This document shows, piece by piece, positions 45,365-54,852 of a DNA stretch of 64,000 nucleotides. Positions within the stretch are counted from its first letter, which is position 1. Each line of letters starts with the position of its first letter. Source of the stretch: an uncultured Bacilli bacterium (GTDB lineage Bacteria > Bacillota_I > Bacilli_A > RF39 > UBA660); the NCBI GenBank assembly GCA_934120635.1, contig CAKOUR010000010.1, positions 4,829-68,828 of the forward strand. Reading direction: 5' to 3'. The notes under the pieces are model-generated. The model saw only the letters and a list, made by a program, of their open reading frames with translations. It did not search any database and was not told the origin of the DNA. The position numbers and the translations under genes are program-made.

Positions 45365-46732
45365 ATGAGTAAAGAAAAAGACGAAAAGAAAACAACCTCA
45401 TCAAAGTCTAACACAAAATCAAAAACAAAAGACAAAGAGGAAAACTTAAAGAAAAACAACACTAAAAACAGTACTACTAAAGATCAAAAAGCCAAAAAGA
45501 AAAGCGAAGAAAAAGAAGAAAAAAAAGTAACACCTTCTAAGGAAATAATAGAAGAAGAATTTGATGAAGACTTAGAAGATATGGAAGAATCAGAAGAAGT
45601 TGAAGTTAAAGAAACAAAAAAAGAAGAAAAAAAGAAACCAGAAGAAATAAGAGCAAAAGTTGAAAAAGTTGAAAAAATTGCTAAAGAAAAAAAGAAAAAA
45701 ATAAATACTTCTAAAAATAATTCTAGCAAATTAACAGAAATAGCAGTATTATTTGAAAAAAATCATGTTGCAATTTATTCATTCATCGCAGGATTACTAA
45801 TAACAACTTTAGTTGCCTTCATTATATGGCCTGATAGAATTGCCACTCTAAAAGATGGAACACAACCAGTAGTTAAAATTAATAAAAAAACTTATACAGC
45901 AAATGATTTATATGAAGACATGAAAAGTTATTACTCTGTTAGCCTACTTCTAGACAAAATTGATAATGACTTACTTACAAAAATGTATCCAGAAAATGAT
46001 AAAATGACAAGTGAAGTAAAATCAAATGCTGAATATTATTTCAATACATATAAACAATATTATAATTATACTCAAGAACAATTTTTAGAAAAGAATGGTT
46101 TTTCTAGTTATGATGCTTTCTTAGATTATTTAAGACTTGATTATAGAAGAAATAAATATTTAGAAGACTATATCAAGAAAAACTTGAGTGACGATGAAAT
46201 CAAAAAATACTATGATGAAAAAGTATTCGGAGATATCAATACACAACATATCTTAGTAGAAGTAAAATCTGATAGCGATAAGGATAATAGTAAAAAATTA
46301 AGTGATGCAGATGCTAAAAAATTAGCAGAAGAAATCATTACAAAATTAAACGATGGAACAAGTTGGGAACAAATTCAAAAAGATTATAAAGATAAAGTTA
46401 CTTATGAAGATTTATCTTACCAATCATGGGATGCTTCTTTAGAAGAATCATTCATGACTGCTTTAAAGAAAATGGATAATAACTCTTATTCAGAAGAGCC
46501 AGTAAAAACATCCTATGGATATCATGTTATTCATCGATTAGATCAAAAGAAAAAACCAACTCTAAAAAAATCTAAAGATAAAATTATTTCTAATTTAATA
46601 TCAGATAAAAAATCAGCTGATTCTAACCTATTATATAAATCTCTAATCTCTTTAAGAAAAGAAAAAAATATCAACTTTAGTGATACTGACATGAAATCTA
46701 AATATGAAAGCTATTGTAAAAAATATAAATAG
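45365..46732 (+). CDS. PrsA-like membrane-anchored peptidyl-prolyl isomerase
   Basis: A 455-residue foldase. Residues 1-130 are a Lys/Glu-rich cytoplasmic tail, very long for this family; 135-155 is a membrane segment (AIYSFIAGLLITTLVAFIIW), then a SurA/PrsA-type chaperone region and a parvulin domain (about 290-395: NTQHILVEV, LNDGTSWEQIQKDY, VKTSYGYHVIHRLD). PrsA proper is a lipoprotein; this one has no lipobox. It should fold exported proteins at the outer face of the membrane. AAAGGAGG precedes the ATG. Confidence 0.88.
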   Translation: MSKEKDEKKTTSSKSNTKSKTKDKEENLKKNNTKNSTTKDQKAKKKSEEKEEKKVTPSKEIIEEEFDEDLEDMEESEEVEVKETKKEEKKKPEEIRAKVEKVEKIAKEKKKKINTSKNNSSKLTEIAVLFEKNHVAIYSFIAGLLITTLVAFIIWPDRIATLKDGTQPVVKINKKTYTANDLYEDMKSYYSVSLLLDKIDNDLLTKMYPENDKMTSEVKSNAEYYFNTYKQYYNYTQEQFLEKNGFSSYDAFLDYLRLDYRRNKYLEDYIKKNLSDDEIKKYYDEKVFGDINTQHILVEVKSDSDKDNSKKLSDADAKKLAEEIITKLNDGTSWEQIQKDYKDKVTYEDLSYQSWDASLEESFMTALKKMDNNSYSEEPVKTSYGYHVIHRLDQKKKPTLKKSKDKIISNLISDKKSADSNLLYKSLISLRKEKNINFSDTDMKSKYESYCKKYK

Positions 46733-46744
46733 TTTTACGTAAAT

Positions 46745-46772
46745 AAAAATCTTTCCAAACGGAAAGATTTTT
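46745..46772. terminator. Terminator of the PrsA-like gene
   Basis: A perfect 12-bp stem (AAAAATCTTTCC/GGAAAGATTTTT) with a 4-nt loop; the T-rich 3' arm doubles as tail. Confidence 0.9.
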
Positions 46773-46857
46773 ATTATTATAACTAAACAATAACACTTGC
46801 TATATCATCATACTTATCATATAATTATAACATACTCATTTTTAGAAGGTGTTAATC

Positions 46858-47595
46858 ATGAATAATAATCCAATATGTTTTTTTGACTCAGGAATTGGTG
46901 GTTCTACAATATTAAAAGAAGTAATAAAAAAATTACCAAATGAAAATTATATATACCTATCAGATAGTAATAATAACCCCTATGGCAATAAAACAAAAGA
47001 AGAATTATTTAAAATTGTAAATAATAATATTAAAACTCTTTTAAAATATAAACCAAAATTAATAATATGTGCCTGTAATACCGCAACTACAACTGTATTA
47101 GATGATATTAGGAAAAAATATAAAGATATAACTTTTATTGGTACAGAACCAGCTATCAAAATAGTACATGACAAATATAAAAATAAAAAAACTATTATTT
47201 TAACAACTAAAGGTACCGCTCAAAGTGAAAGATTTAAAAAACTATTCAATAGATATAAAACAACTGATTGTACTTTAGTAGAAGCTCCAATGCTAGCAAG
47301 TTTAATAGAAACTGGAAAAAATCCTTATCCATATTTAAAAGAACTATTAAAAAATTACACAAAAGTAGAAGTTGTTGTCTTAGGTTGTACACACTTTCCA
47401 CTAGCAAAAAAAGAAATAGAAAAAGTATTAAGAAAAGTATTATTTATAGATGGACATAGTGCTATAGCCAATAAAATCTATAACTCATTAAAAGATAATA
47501 ATCTATTATCACTAAATAATGTAGGAAATCTACATATCATAGCACCAAATCAAAATATAAAAAACAAAATTATAGAAATAATAAAAGAAAATTAA
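46858..47595 (+). CDS. murI: Glutamate racemase
   Basis: A 245-residue enzyme making D-glutamate for peptidoglycan. Motifs: FFDSGIGGSTIL, YLSDSNNNPYGNKT, CACNTATTTVLDD with the first catalytic Cys, and VVLGCTHFPLAKKEI with the second. It is slightly shorter than the usual 260-270 residues. The ATG at 46858 follows GAAGGTG; a GTG at 46849 is the same ribosome site read as codons. Confidence 0.95.
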   Translation: MNNNPICFFDSGIGGSTILKEVIKKLPNENYIYLSDSNNNPYGNKTKEELFKIVNNNIKTLLKYKPKLIICACNTATTTVLDDIRKKYKDITFIGTEPAIKIVHDKYKNKKTIILTTKGTAQSERFKKLFNRYKTTDCTLVEAPMLASLIETGKNPYPYLKELLKNYTKVEVVVLGCTHFPLAKKEIEKVLRKVLFIDGHSAIANKIYNSLKDNNLLSLNNVGNLHIIAPNQNIKNKIIEIIKEN

Positions 47596-47648
47596 AAATA
47601 CTTAAATAGATTTATCACTAAAACAAGACAAATCTATTTAAGTATTTT
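47595..47648. terminator. Bidirectional terminator between murI and nrnA, TACTTA type
   Basis: A perfect 19-bp stem with arms at 47595-47613 and 47630-47648 and a 16-nt loop, between the convergent murI and nrnA stops. Confidence 0.92.
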
Positions 47649-48621
47649 ATTCTACAGAAATCTCTTCAATATATTTTTCAGAAGAATCATCCAAATCCTT
47701 AATCAAATTATCAGCTTGACTCCAACTAGTCAACCTAGCACCAGAAGCAAACTTATGACCACCTCCACCATAAATAGAAGCAATCTCATTAATAATAGGA
47801 CCACGAGAACGAATATTAGCACGAATTAAATTACTTTTCTTATCTTCAGTTAAAAATAACCATACCAATACTTCACTAACACATTTCAAGTCACTAATAA
47901 TATTCCCTGCACTAGCAGAATCAACACCAAATTCCTTTAACATCTCTTCCGTTATCTTAATATAAGCAACACCATTATCTGTAACAGTCATATTCTCTAA
48001 AATATATCCCTGAAATCTAACTTCAGCTAAAGGTCGCATATAAAGAGGCTCATACAAAGAGGTAAAATCAATATTCGATTTCTCCAAAAGAATAGTAATC
48101 AACTCAAAAGTTCTCTTACTAGTATAATTATGCATAAATCTCCCCGTATCAGAAATAACACCAAGATAAAGATTCTTAGCAACACTATCATCAAACCTTA
48201 ATCTATTCTTAATTAAAAACTCTATAATCAACTGACAAGTAGAAGAAGCACTATCATCAATAAGTTCAATATCTCCAAACTTATCCACAAAAGGATGATG
48301 ATCTATTTTTATAATATGCTCATAATCATCAAGATGAACACTATCAATTCTCTTAATATCAGGAGTGTCCAATACAATTAAAAGTGTATTACTTTTATCT
48401 ATTTCCTCTACCTTATCTAATATCCCCATAAACTTAAAACGACTAGAAGGATTACCAATAGCATAAACTTGTTTATTAGGAAACTTATTTTTAATCAACT
48501 CTCTCAAAGCAAATTGACTACCTAAAGCATCAGGATCAGCCCCAATATGCCTTGCTATAACAATATTAGGATATTTCTTTATCTCTTTATAAATTTTTCT
48601 ATAAATATTTGAAAAAATCAT
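47647..48621 (-). CDS. nrnA: DHH/DHHA1 phosphoesterase NrnA (nanoRNase/pAp phosphatase)
   Basis: A 324-residue phosphoesterase degrading short RNAs and 3'-phosphoadenosine 5'-phosphate. DHH motifs: ARHIGADPDALGSQ, VLDTPDIKRI, IKIDHHPFVDKFGD, GVISDTGRFMH; the DHHA1 signature is GGGGHKFASGA. It lies 31 bp after ackA1 and may be co-transcribed with it. Confidence 0.93.
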   Translation of the reverse strand: MIFSNIYRKIYKEIKKYPNIVIARHIGADPDALGSQFALRELIKNKFPNKQVYAIGNPSSRFKFMGILDKVEEIDKSNTLLIVLDTPDIKRIDSVHLDDYEHIIKIDHHPFVDKFGDIELIDDSASSTCQLIIEFLIKNRLRFDDSVAKNLYLGVISDTGRFMHNYTSKRTFELITILLEKSNIDFTSLYEPLYMRPLAEVRFQGYILENMTVTDNGVAYIKITEEMLKEFGVDSASAGNIISDLKCVSEVLVWLFLTEDKKSNLIRANIRSRGPIINEIASIYGGGGHKFASGARLTSWSQADNLIKDLDDSSEKYIEEISVE

Positions 48622-48652
48622 TTTAACCTCTCTGTTCTACCAATTTATATAA

Positions 48653-49834
48653 TTATTTTTTTAATAAATTATATGTATCAGTTGCAATCATCAATTCTTC
48701 ATTAGTAGGAACAACAAATACCTTAACTGAAGAATCATCTGAAGATATTTCTGCTGTCTCTCCTCTAGTATTATTCTTTTCTTCATCTATTTTAATGCCT
48801 AAGCAAGCTAATTTTTCTACAATTGCCCGTCTAGCTGGAATAGCATTTTCTCCAAGTCCTGCTGTAAAACAAATAATATCTACTCCACCTAATTCTACAT
48901 AATACATAGCAATATAATTAACAACAGTTCTAACATACTTATTAAAAGCTAAGATACATTTCTCATCCCCTGCTTCTACTCCAGCATAAACATCTCTAAA
49001 ATCACTATATTTTTCAGTTAATCCTAAAAATCCAGATTTTTTATTTAACTCATTAACTACCTCATCAGCAGTTTTATTTTCTTTCTTAGCAACAAAAGGA
49101 ATAATAGATGGATCAATATCTCCACTACGAGTTCCCATCATAATCCCAGGAAGTGGAGTAAATCCCATAGAAGTATCTACACATTTTCCATCACGAACAG
49201 CAGATAAACTACCACCACTACCTAAATGGCAAATAATTGCTTTATATTCATCTCTTCCTAATAACTTAGGAATTTGCTGACTAACATAACAATGACTTGT
49301 ACCATGAAATCCATATTTTCTTACTTTATATTTTTCATACCATTCATAAGGAACAGGATACATATAAGAAACTTCATCCATTGTTTGATGAAAAGCCGTA
49401 TCAAATACACCAACCATAGGAACATTTGGCAATACCTCACGAGCAGCTTCTATTCCCAAAATATTTGCTGGATTATGAAGAGGAGCTAAATCAGAAAATC
49501 TCTTTAAATCCTCTACAACCTCATCCGTAATTATCACTGATTTATCATATTTATCAGCACCATGAACCAAACGATGACCAACAGCCCCTATCTCATCTAA
49601 AGATTGAATAATCCCTTTAGTAACCAAACGATCTAACAAAATTTTTACGGCAACTGTATGATTAGGCATCTCCACCTCTTCATAAATCTTTTCACCATGA
49701 TATTTAATCGTATAAAAACTACCCTTAATTGTTACTCTCTCAAAAAGTCCTGATGCAATTAGTTCATTATTATCCATATCAAATAAACTAAATTTTAAAG
49801 AACTACTTCCTGTATTAATCGACATTATTTTCAT
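48653..49834 (-). CDS. ackA: Acetate kinase, copy 1
   Basis: A 393-residue ASKHA-fold kinase converting acetyl phosphate and ADP to acetate and ATP. Motifs: NTGSSSLKFSLFD, HRLVHGADKY, PLHNPANILG, FDTAFHQTM, CHLGSGGSLSAV and TSMGFTPLPGIMMGTRSGD. The phosphate loop (LGSGGS) differs from the common LGNGAS. It has its own promoter and lies next to a second, diverged copy. Confidence 0.95.
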   Translation of the reverse strand: MKIMSINTGSSSLKFSLFDMDNNELIASGLFERVTIKGSFYTIKYHGEKIYEEVEMPNHTVAVKILLDRLVTKGIIQSLDEIGAVGHRLVHGADKYDKSVIITDEVVEDLKRFSDLAPLHNPANILGIEAAREVLPNVPMVGVFDTAFHQTMDEVSYMYPVPYEWYEKYKVRKYGFHGTSHCYVSQQIPKLLGRDEYKAIICHLGSGGSLSAVRDGKCVDTSMGFTPLPGIMMGTRSGDIDPSIIPFVAKKENKTADEVVNELNKKSGFLGLTEKYSDFRDVYAGVEAGDEKCILAFNKYVRTVVNYIAMYYVELGGVDIICFTAGLGENAIPARRAIVEKLACLGIKIDEEKNNTRGETAEISSDDSSVKVFVVPTNEELMIATDTYNLLKK

Positions 49835-49858
49835 TATATTACCTCTTTTCTACTAAAT

Positions 49859-49887
49859 ATTATACTATTTTTTTATCTTTAGAGCAA
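49859..49887 (-). promoter_or_regulatory. Sigma-A promoter of ackA copy 1
   Basis: Minus strand: TTGCTC (49882-49887), 17-bp spacer, perfect TATAAT (49859-49864). Confidence 0.7.
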
Positions 49888-49948
49888 TAAAAACACATAT
49901 GATTCTTTTTTTATAATTCTTAAAATACTGAATTATTATTTTTCTTAA

Positions 49949-49980
49949 CAAAAAAAGAGAAAGTTAAACATTCCCTTTCC
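49949..49980 (-). terminator. Terminator of ackA copy 2
   Basis: A short stem (GAAAG/CTTTC plus a G-T pair) followed on the minus strand by TCTTTTTTT, shortly after the stop. Confidence 0.6.
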
Positions 49981-49989
49981 TAATACCTA

Positions 49990-51195
49990 TTAACGAGTTC
50001 CCTCTTCCATAGCTAAAGCATAAGTATCCCTTGCAATCATCAATTCCTCATCAGTAGGAATAACATAACAATCAATCTTAGAATCCTTAGTAGTAATCTT
50101 ACCTTCCCTACCTTTTCTCGTCATCATTTCTTCATTAACAGCTTCATCTAATTTAATCCCCAAAGCTTTTAATTTCAATAAAGTCTCTTTTCGAATAATA
50201 GGATCATTTTCACCACCACCAGCAGTAAAAATAATTCCATCTACTTTACCATCTAACTTAACAAAATATTTCGCAATATATTCAGAAATTCTATCTGTAT
50301 ACATATCAAAAGCTAATAAAACTTTTTCTTCTCTAGCTTCATAAGCCCTATCTAAATCTCTTAAATCACTCATACCAGCAATTCCTTGAAGACCACTCTC
50401 TTTATTTAATATTTCATTAATCTTCTTTGTAGATAATCCAGTCTTATTACTAATATATTCAATAATTGTATGATCAATATCTCCACAACGAGTACCCATC
50501 ATAATACCAGCATTAGGAGTAAATCCCATAGAAGTATCAATACAATATCCATCTTTAATTGCACTAATACTAGCCCCATTACCAATATGACAAATAATTA
50601 AATTAGGCTTAGAATTTTTAAGTATTTTTTTCATATATTCTGTAATATACTTATGACTTAGCCCATGAAAACCATACTTTCTAACATCATACTTAATATA
50701 CCATTCATAAGGAATAGGATAAAGATAAGTAGTATCCTTCATCGTTTGATGAAAAGCAGTATCAAAACAAGCAACATTAATAGCACCAGGAATAGTCTCC
50801 ATAAAAGCACTAGCTCCTACCAAATTAGCAGGATTATGCAAAGGAGCAAGAGAAGATATCTCATTAATCTCTTTCATTACTCTCTTTGTCAAAATAACAC
50901 TCTTAGAATATTTATTTCCCCCATGAACAACACGATGACCAACAGCCTTAATACTATCAAGACTATCAATTACCTTATTATCCACTAACTCTTTCAAAAG
51001 AATCTGAACAGCATCACTATGATCATTAATCAAAGCTTCCTTCTCTATTTTAGCATCCCCAATACGAATACTATAATGACTATCACTTAAACCTATTCTT
51101 TCAATATTTCCTTTCATCAATAATTTTTCTTCAGGCATTTCATATAAACGGAACTTCAAAGTTGAACTACCAGCATTTACTGATAATATTTTCAT
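49990..51195 (-). CDS. ackA: Acetate kinase, copy 2
   Basis: A 401-residue paralogue of the next gene. Motifs: NAGSSTLKFRLYE, HRVVHGGNKY, PLHNPANLVG, FDTAFHQTM, CHIGNGASISAI and GIMMGTRCGDIDHTI. Here the phosphate loop is canonical (GNGAS) but the loop after it has Cys and His where the family has Ser and Pro (TRSGDIDP). The two copies differ in just these active-site loops, so they may differ in substrate or regulation. Confidence 0.92.
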   Translation of the reverse strand: MKILSVNAGSSTLKFRLYEMPEEKLLMKGNIERIGLSDSHYSIRIGDAKIEKEALINDHSDAVQILLKELVDNKVIDSLDSIKAVGHRVVHGGNKYSKSVILTKRVMKEINEISSLAPLHNPANLVGASAFMETIPGAINVACFDTAFHQTMKDTTYLYPIPYEWYIKYDVRKYGFHGLSHKYITEYMKKILKNSKPNLIICHIGNGASISAIKDGYCIDTSMGFTPNAGIMMGTRCGDIDHTIIEYISNKTGLSTKKINEILNKESGLQGIAGMSDLRDLDRAYEAREEKVLLAFDMYTDRISEYIAKYFVKLDGKVDGIIFTAGGGENDPIIRKETLLKLKALGIKLDEAVNEEMMTRKGREGKITTKDSKIDCYVIPTDEELMIARDTYALAMEEGTR

Positions 51196-51267
51196 TATTC
51201 CACCTCTTTCTTAATTCGTATTATATCATAAGTCCTTTTAAAAGCAACTAAAATCAATCTATTTTCC

Positions 51268-52590
51268 CTATTTTTCTTTTCTTTTGACATAAGTTCTTGC
51301 TATCTTTATTCCCAAAACAAGAATAATACATAAAACAAAAGCAATAAGAGGAAGTAATTTACTATTCTCATTAAAAAGCTTAGTACTCAAATTTTTATCT
51401 TCTTTTAAAATTTTAATTTGATAAGTTGAAGTAGATTTATCCTCTGCCAAAACAACAATTTTAATCACACTATTATTCTTTAAATTTTTATTTCCATAAA
51501 TTTTATAATGAGAAGTTTGATCATTAAGAACTAATTGAATATCTAACTGACTCTCTTCCTTTATCGATAACTGATATTGATATTGATTAGAAGAAAAAGG
51601 CAAATAATAATTCTTAATCACTATACTTTTCAACTTACTATCATGAGATAACTTCTTCTTCCTAACAACATTTACCAAATAAGTATTCTTTATCCCACTT
51701 TCAGAAGTAGTAACAATCCTAACTTCATTACTTCCCACTTTTAACTGACTTTCTCCCAAAACATCTACCTTCGTTGTATCATAAAGAGGAATTGCCTTTA
51801 CCACTAAATTTTCTTCTTGATTATCTAAAGTTACCTTATAATAATACTGATTTTTCTTTAAAGAAATATCTTTTTGATTAATAACTAACTTTTTCAAAGA
51901 AGCATCTTCATTTTTAAGAACATTCCGTACCTTTCTTGTTACATAAATCGTATAATCTCTTTCATGATTTCTTGCACTAATTACTTTTATTATAAATTTA
52001 TTTATCCCATATACTAAATTTTGCTTTCCAATATCTCCCTCCACTTTTGCTAAACTATCTTGAGATGTTGCTTGAATTTCTACTTGGCTATTTTCTGTTT
52101 CAACAAAATAAGTAGAAATATCTTTTTGAAAAGAAGGGGTAAATTTCTCATTTTTAACCCCTAAAGTACTTAAATAGTTATTATCTGAAATAACCTTAAC
52201 TTTACTAAAAATAGATTCTCTTGAAGTATTTTTAACCCCTAAATCACTAACCTCTATTTTATTTAAAGAAATAGAATATTCCCAACCATTTTCTAATTTA
52301 TCACTTGCTTTAAAAACCAACTTAGCCTCTAATAAAGCACTATTACTAATATTTCCCAAAACAAAACCATTCAAAGAAGAATAATAAATTTTCCAAGGTT
52401 CAATTACTTCTATTTTTTGATAATCTATTCCCTCAGCTAACTCTAAATTAGCCTTAATTCCCGTAATTTCATTTTCTTTGAATTGACAAACAAATTCCTC
52501 ACCAGGAGATACCTTATCAGGACAATCTAAAGATAAAGCAAAAACAGAAGAAGGAACAAACAATAGCAAAATCACAAATATTTTCTTCAT
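51268..52590 (-). CDS. Membrane-anchored cohesin-like protein with cadherin-like repeats
   Basis: A 440-residue surface protein: signal peptide (1-18), an N-terminal cohesin-like beta domain (CPDKVSPGEEFVCQF, ITGIKANLELAEGIDYQKIE, ALLEAKLVFKA; about 20-135), then three cadherin-like beta-sandwich repeats (LSTLGVKNEKFTPSF..., LKKLVINQKDISLKKNQYYY and LKSIVIKNYYLPFSSNQYQY), and a C-terminal membrane segment with KRKEK tail. It overlaps the dockerin gene upstream by 4 bp. The cohesin assignment rests on pattern, not on a full alignment. Confidence 0.85.
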   Translation of the reverse strand: MKKIFVILLLFVPSSVFALSLDCPDKVSPGEEFVCQFKENEITGIKANLELAEGIDYQKIEVIEPWKIYYSSLNGFVLGNISNSALLEAKLVFKASDKLENGWEYSISLNKIEVSDLGVKNTSRESIFSKVKVISDNNYLSTLGVKNEKFTPSFQKDISTYFVETENSQVEIQATSQDSLAKVEGDIGKQNLVYGINKFIIKVISARNHERDYTIYVTRKVRNVLKNEDASLKKLVINQKDISLKKNQYYYKVTLDNQEENLVVKAIPLYDTTKVDVLGESQLKVGSNEVRIVTTSESGIKNTYLVNVVRKKKLSHDSKLKSIVIKNYYLPFSSNQYQYQLSIKEESQLDIQLVLNDQTSHYKIYGNKNLKNNSVIKIVVLAEDKSTSTYQIKILKEDKNLSTKLFNENSKLLPLIAFVLCIILVLGIKIARTYVKRKEK

Positions 52591-54083
52591 TCCTTCCCCT
52601 CCCTAATTACAGCCAAATAATCAGCACTACCACACGAATAACTTTCTTCTCTAAATAAATAACTATTCTTAACTTTAATATTCACCTCTCCAATTGCTAA
52701 AGGATGAACAATTAATTTCTTCCCCTGAATTTCACAAGTAGCCTTACTCTCATCTTGACTAACACAAGTTAACATCCCTAAATTTTCTCCTGATATTTCT
52801 GTTTCTAAATTCTTTCCTACAGTAGTAACTCCACCAATAGCAGGAATAGAAATCCGATAAGTATCGATTGTAATTTGATTACTTTGATAACCATGACTTT
52901 CCTTAACTATAAGAGTAGCTCTACCAGGAATAGAACCCATATTAATTCTTAACATATTTCTACCATTATATACTTGCATCTCAGCACTAGAAACAACATC
53001 ATGATTACTAATAACAAAAGAATATTCTCCACTATTCATTGCACTAACTGTAATCAACTGAACATTACCTGGAGTTGAACAAAGGTACTTAGGCATCACA
53101 TTCAAATAAACAGACATAACATCTAAATAAAAAGTTACACTACCATAATTTTTAGAATTCAAAATAATATTCGTACTTCCCTGATTTTTTTGCTTAATTA
53201 CCAATTTCTTTCCTTGAATTTCACAGTCCGCAACTTCTGTATTTTCCGAACGACAAGTAAGATCATGATAATCAACAGACTTAATCAAAACCTCTAAATT
53301 ATCACCACCAACATAAGCAATTCCCTCTTTTTTACTTAATTGAATAGTATTATCAACTTTTATTTTTACTTCTTTTTCTAACTTCTTATCTAAAGTACTC
53401 AAAACAATCTTCGTTTCCCCAGGATTCTTTCCTATTACTCTACCAGAAGAATCAACAACGGCAACATTAGAATCTAAACTTTTCCATATTAAATTAGTAT
53501 TCTTTCCATAAGTTGGTTTCACTTGATAAACAATTCTTTCTTCCTCATTAGATTGAAGTAAATAATCTTCTTTACTTATATTTAATTCTTGATAATCCCC
53601 ATTCATTGCTTTATCTAAAAGAATTAAATCATTAACATGAACTTCCCTATCCTCATCCATATCTAAATCTAGAGAAAAAGAATTTTTTCCAACTAAATAC
53701 TGCCCAAATAAACTAAGATCATCCTGATTAACCATCCCATCCGAATTAATATCTCCCTTAACAATATTAGTATAAGTAGCCACTACTTTATTATCTTTAT
53801 TATATAACAAAGTCTTACTTTGATTAAAAACATATCCTGAAGTCAATTCATGATTATTCCAATCGACAACCTTCAAAGTACAATTCTCTAAATCAAAATA
53901 TTGATAAAATAAAGAAACATCTGTATTAGGAGAAATATTCAAAATATTCCCTTCTTTAATAGAATAAATATCACTTCCAAACGAATATTCTTCATCCAAA
54001 GAAAAAGTTGTATAAAAAGAAGCAATCCCTATAATAAAAATAATTCCTATAATAATACTAAAAACTAATTTTTTTCTATTCAT
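52587..54083 (-). CDS. Dockerin type I protein with Ig-like repeats
   Basis: A 498-residue exported protein with an N-terminal anchor (8-30). Residues 31-107 are the small beta domain that often precedes dockerins. Residues 108-163 are a dockerin: calcium-loop repeats GDINSDGMVNQDD (D111, N113, D115, D122) and LDMDEDREVHVND (D141, D143, D145, D152). BIG2-like and related Ig repeats follow; two share CEIQGKKL in DCEIQGKKLVIKQ and TCEIQGKKLIVHP, with Cys residues that could pair. It is the first gene of a pair with the cohesin-like protein. Confidence 0.9.
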   Translation of the reverse strand: MNRKKLVFSIIIGIIFIIGIASFYTTFSLDEEYSFGSDIYSIKEGNILNISPNTDVSLFYQYFDLENCTLKVVDWNNHELTSGYVFNQSKTLLYNKDNKVVATYTNIVKGDINSDGMVNQDDLSLFGQYLVGKNSFSLDLDMDEDREVHVNDLILLDKAMNGDYQELNISKEDYLLQSNEEERIVYQVKPTYGKNTNLIWKSLDSNVAVVDSSGRVIGKNPGETKIVLSTLDKKLEKEVKIKVDNTIQLSKKEGIAYVGGDNLEVLIKSVDYHDLTCRSENTEVADCEIQGKKLVIKQKNQGSTNIILNSKNYGSVTFYLDVMSVYLNVMPKYLCSTPGNVQLITVSAMNSGEYSFVISNHDVVSSAEMQVYNGRNMLRINMGSIPGRATLIVKESHGYQSNQITIDTYRISIPAIGGVTTVGKNLETEISGENLGMLTCVSQDESKATCEIQGKKLIVHPLAIGEVNIKVKNSYLFREESYSCGSADYLAVIREGKE

Positions 54084-54117
54084 TACTATCTCCTATTTTT
54101 ATATTTATTTACTAAAC

Positions 54118-54270
54118 TCAATTCCCTATAATAATAACATAAACAAGATTACCATGAGTAGAACGATGAGGCTCTAACTTCTTTAATCCACTTTGACAGC
54201 TACCATGATACAAAAAAGACATATAAACACCACTTTCATTTTCAACATATTCTACTACTATACAATCCCA
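54118..54270 (-). pseudogene. Small gene remnant with a YHGS motif
   Basis: A minus-strand frame reads WDCIVVEYVENESGVYMSFL then YHGSCQSGLKKLEPHRSTHG and stops at 54118, with a stop just upstream of Trp. An internal ATG at 54222 gives 34 residues beginning MSFLYHGS. The YHGS...PHRSTHG pattern resembles the N-terminus of larger uncharacterised proteins, so a truncated gene is likely; a real 34-residue peptide cannot be excluded. Confidence 0.35.
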
Positions 54271-54292
54271 TTATATCATAAACTTATAAAAT

Positions 54293-54349
54293 AAAATACT
54301 TATTCCTAACTTCAATCTCTTACAAAAAGAAAAAAAAGAAGAAGTATTT
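54293..54349 (-). terminator. Terminator of the Nudix gene, TACTTA type
   Basis: Arms AAAATACTT (54293-54301) and AAGTATTTT (54341-54349) around a 39-nt loop, downstream of the Nudix stop. The large loop makes this weaker than the other cases. Confidence 0.45.
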
Positions 54350-54365
54350 TCTTTCTCTAAAAACA

Positions 54366-54812
54366 TTAACTTAATGAATAACCTAACTTCTCTAATTCCA
54401 TTAATGCAATAGCGGAAACATCTTCTTTCTTTAATTTCTTAATCTCATAAAATTCTGCACCTAAAGAATCATCATTCTGATTATCAATTGAAATATCCTT
54501 TCGAATTTCATTCCGATACTCTAATATTTGATAAAAAATACCAACATGATGAACCAAAATATTTGTATTATCATCATACTTCCACTCTACAACAACAGAA
54601 GAAGCATCAAATAATTGATATTTTATAACCTCTAAACCAGTTTCTTCTAATATTTCTCTTTTTAAAGTTTCTTCTGGTGTTTCTCCAAATTCAAATGAAC
54701 CACCCGGTAAATCTAATAATCCATCATAAGGACCAGTTTTTTTCTTAATCAATAATATTTTATCATCTTTTACAACCAAACCATAGCACCCTAAATGTTT
54801 ATGCTCTTTCAT
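54366..54812 (-). CDS. Nudix hydrolase
   Basis: A 148-residue pyrophosphohydrolase. The Nudix box is complete: GGSFEFGETPEETLKREILE followed by ETGLEV. The strand before it (LLIKKKTGPYDGLLDLPGG) is the common dNTP/ADP-sugar layout, but substrate cannot be read. The ATG at 54812 follows GGGAGGG; an ATG at 54827 is upstream of that site. It is 40 bp from parC. Confidence 0.9.
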   Translation of the reverse strand: MKEHKHLGCYGLVVKDDKILLIKKKTGPYDGLLDLPGGSFEFGETPEETLKREILEETGLEVIKYQLFDASSVVVEWKYDDNTNILVHHVGIFYQILEYRNEIRKDISIDNQNDDSLGAEFYEIKKLKKEDVSAIALMELEKLGYSLS

Positions 54813-54852
54813 CTCTATCCCTCCCATCTAATTATTGCAAGAAAAAGAAGGA

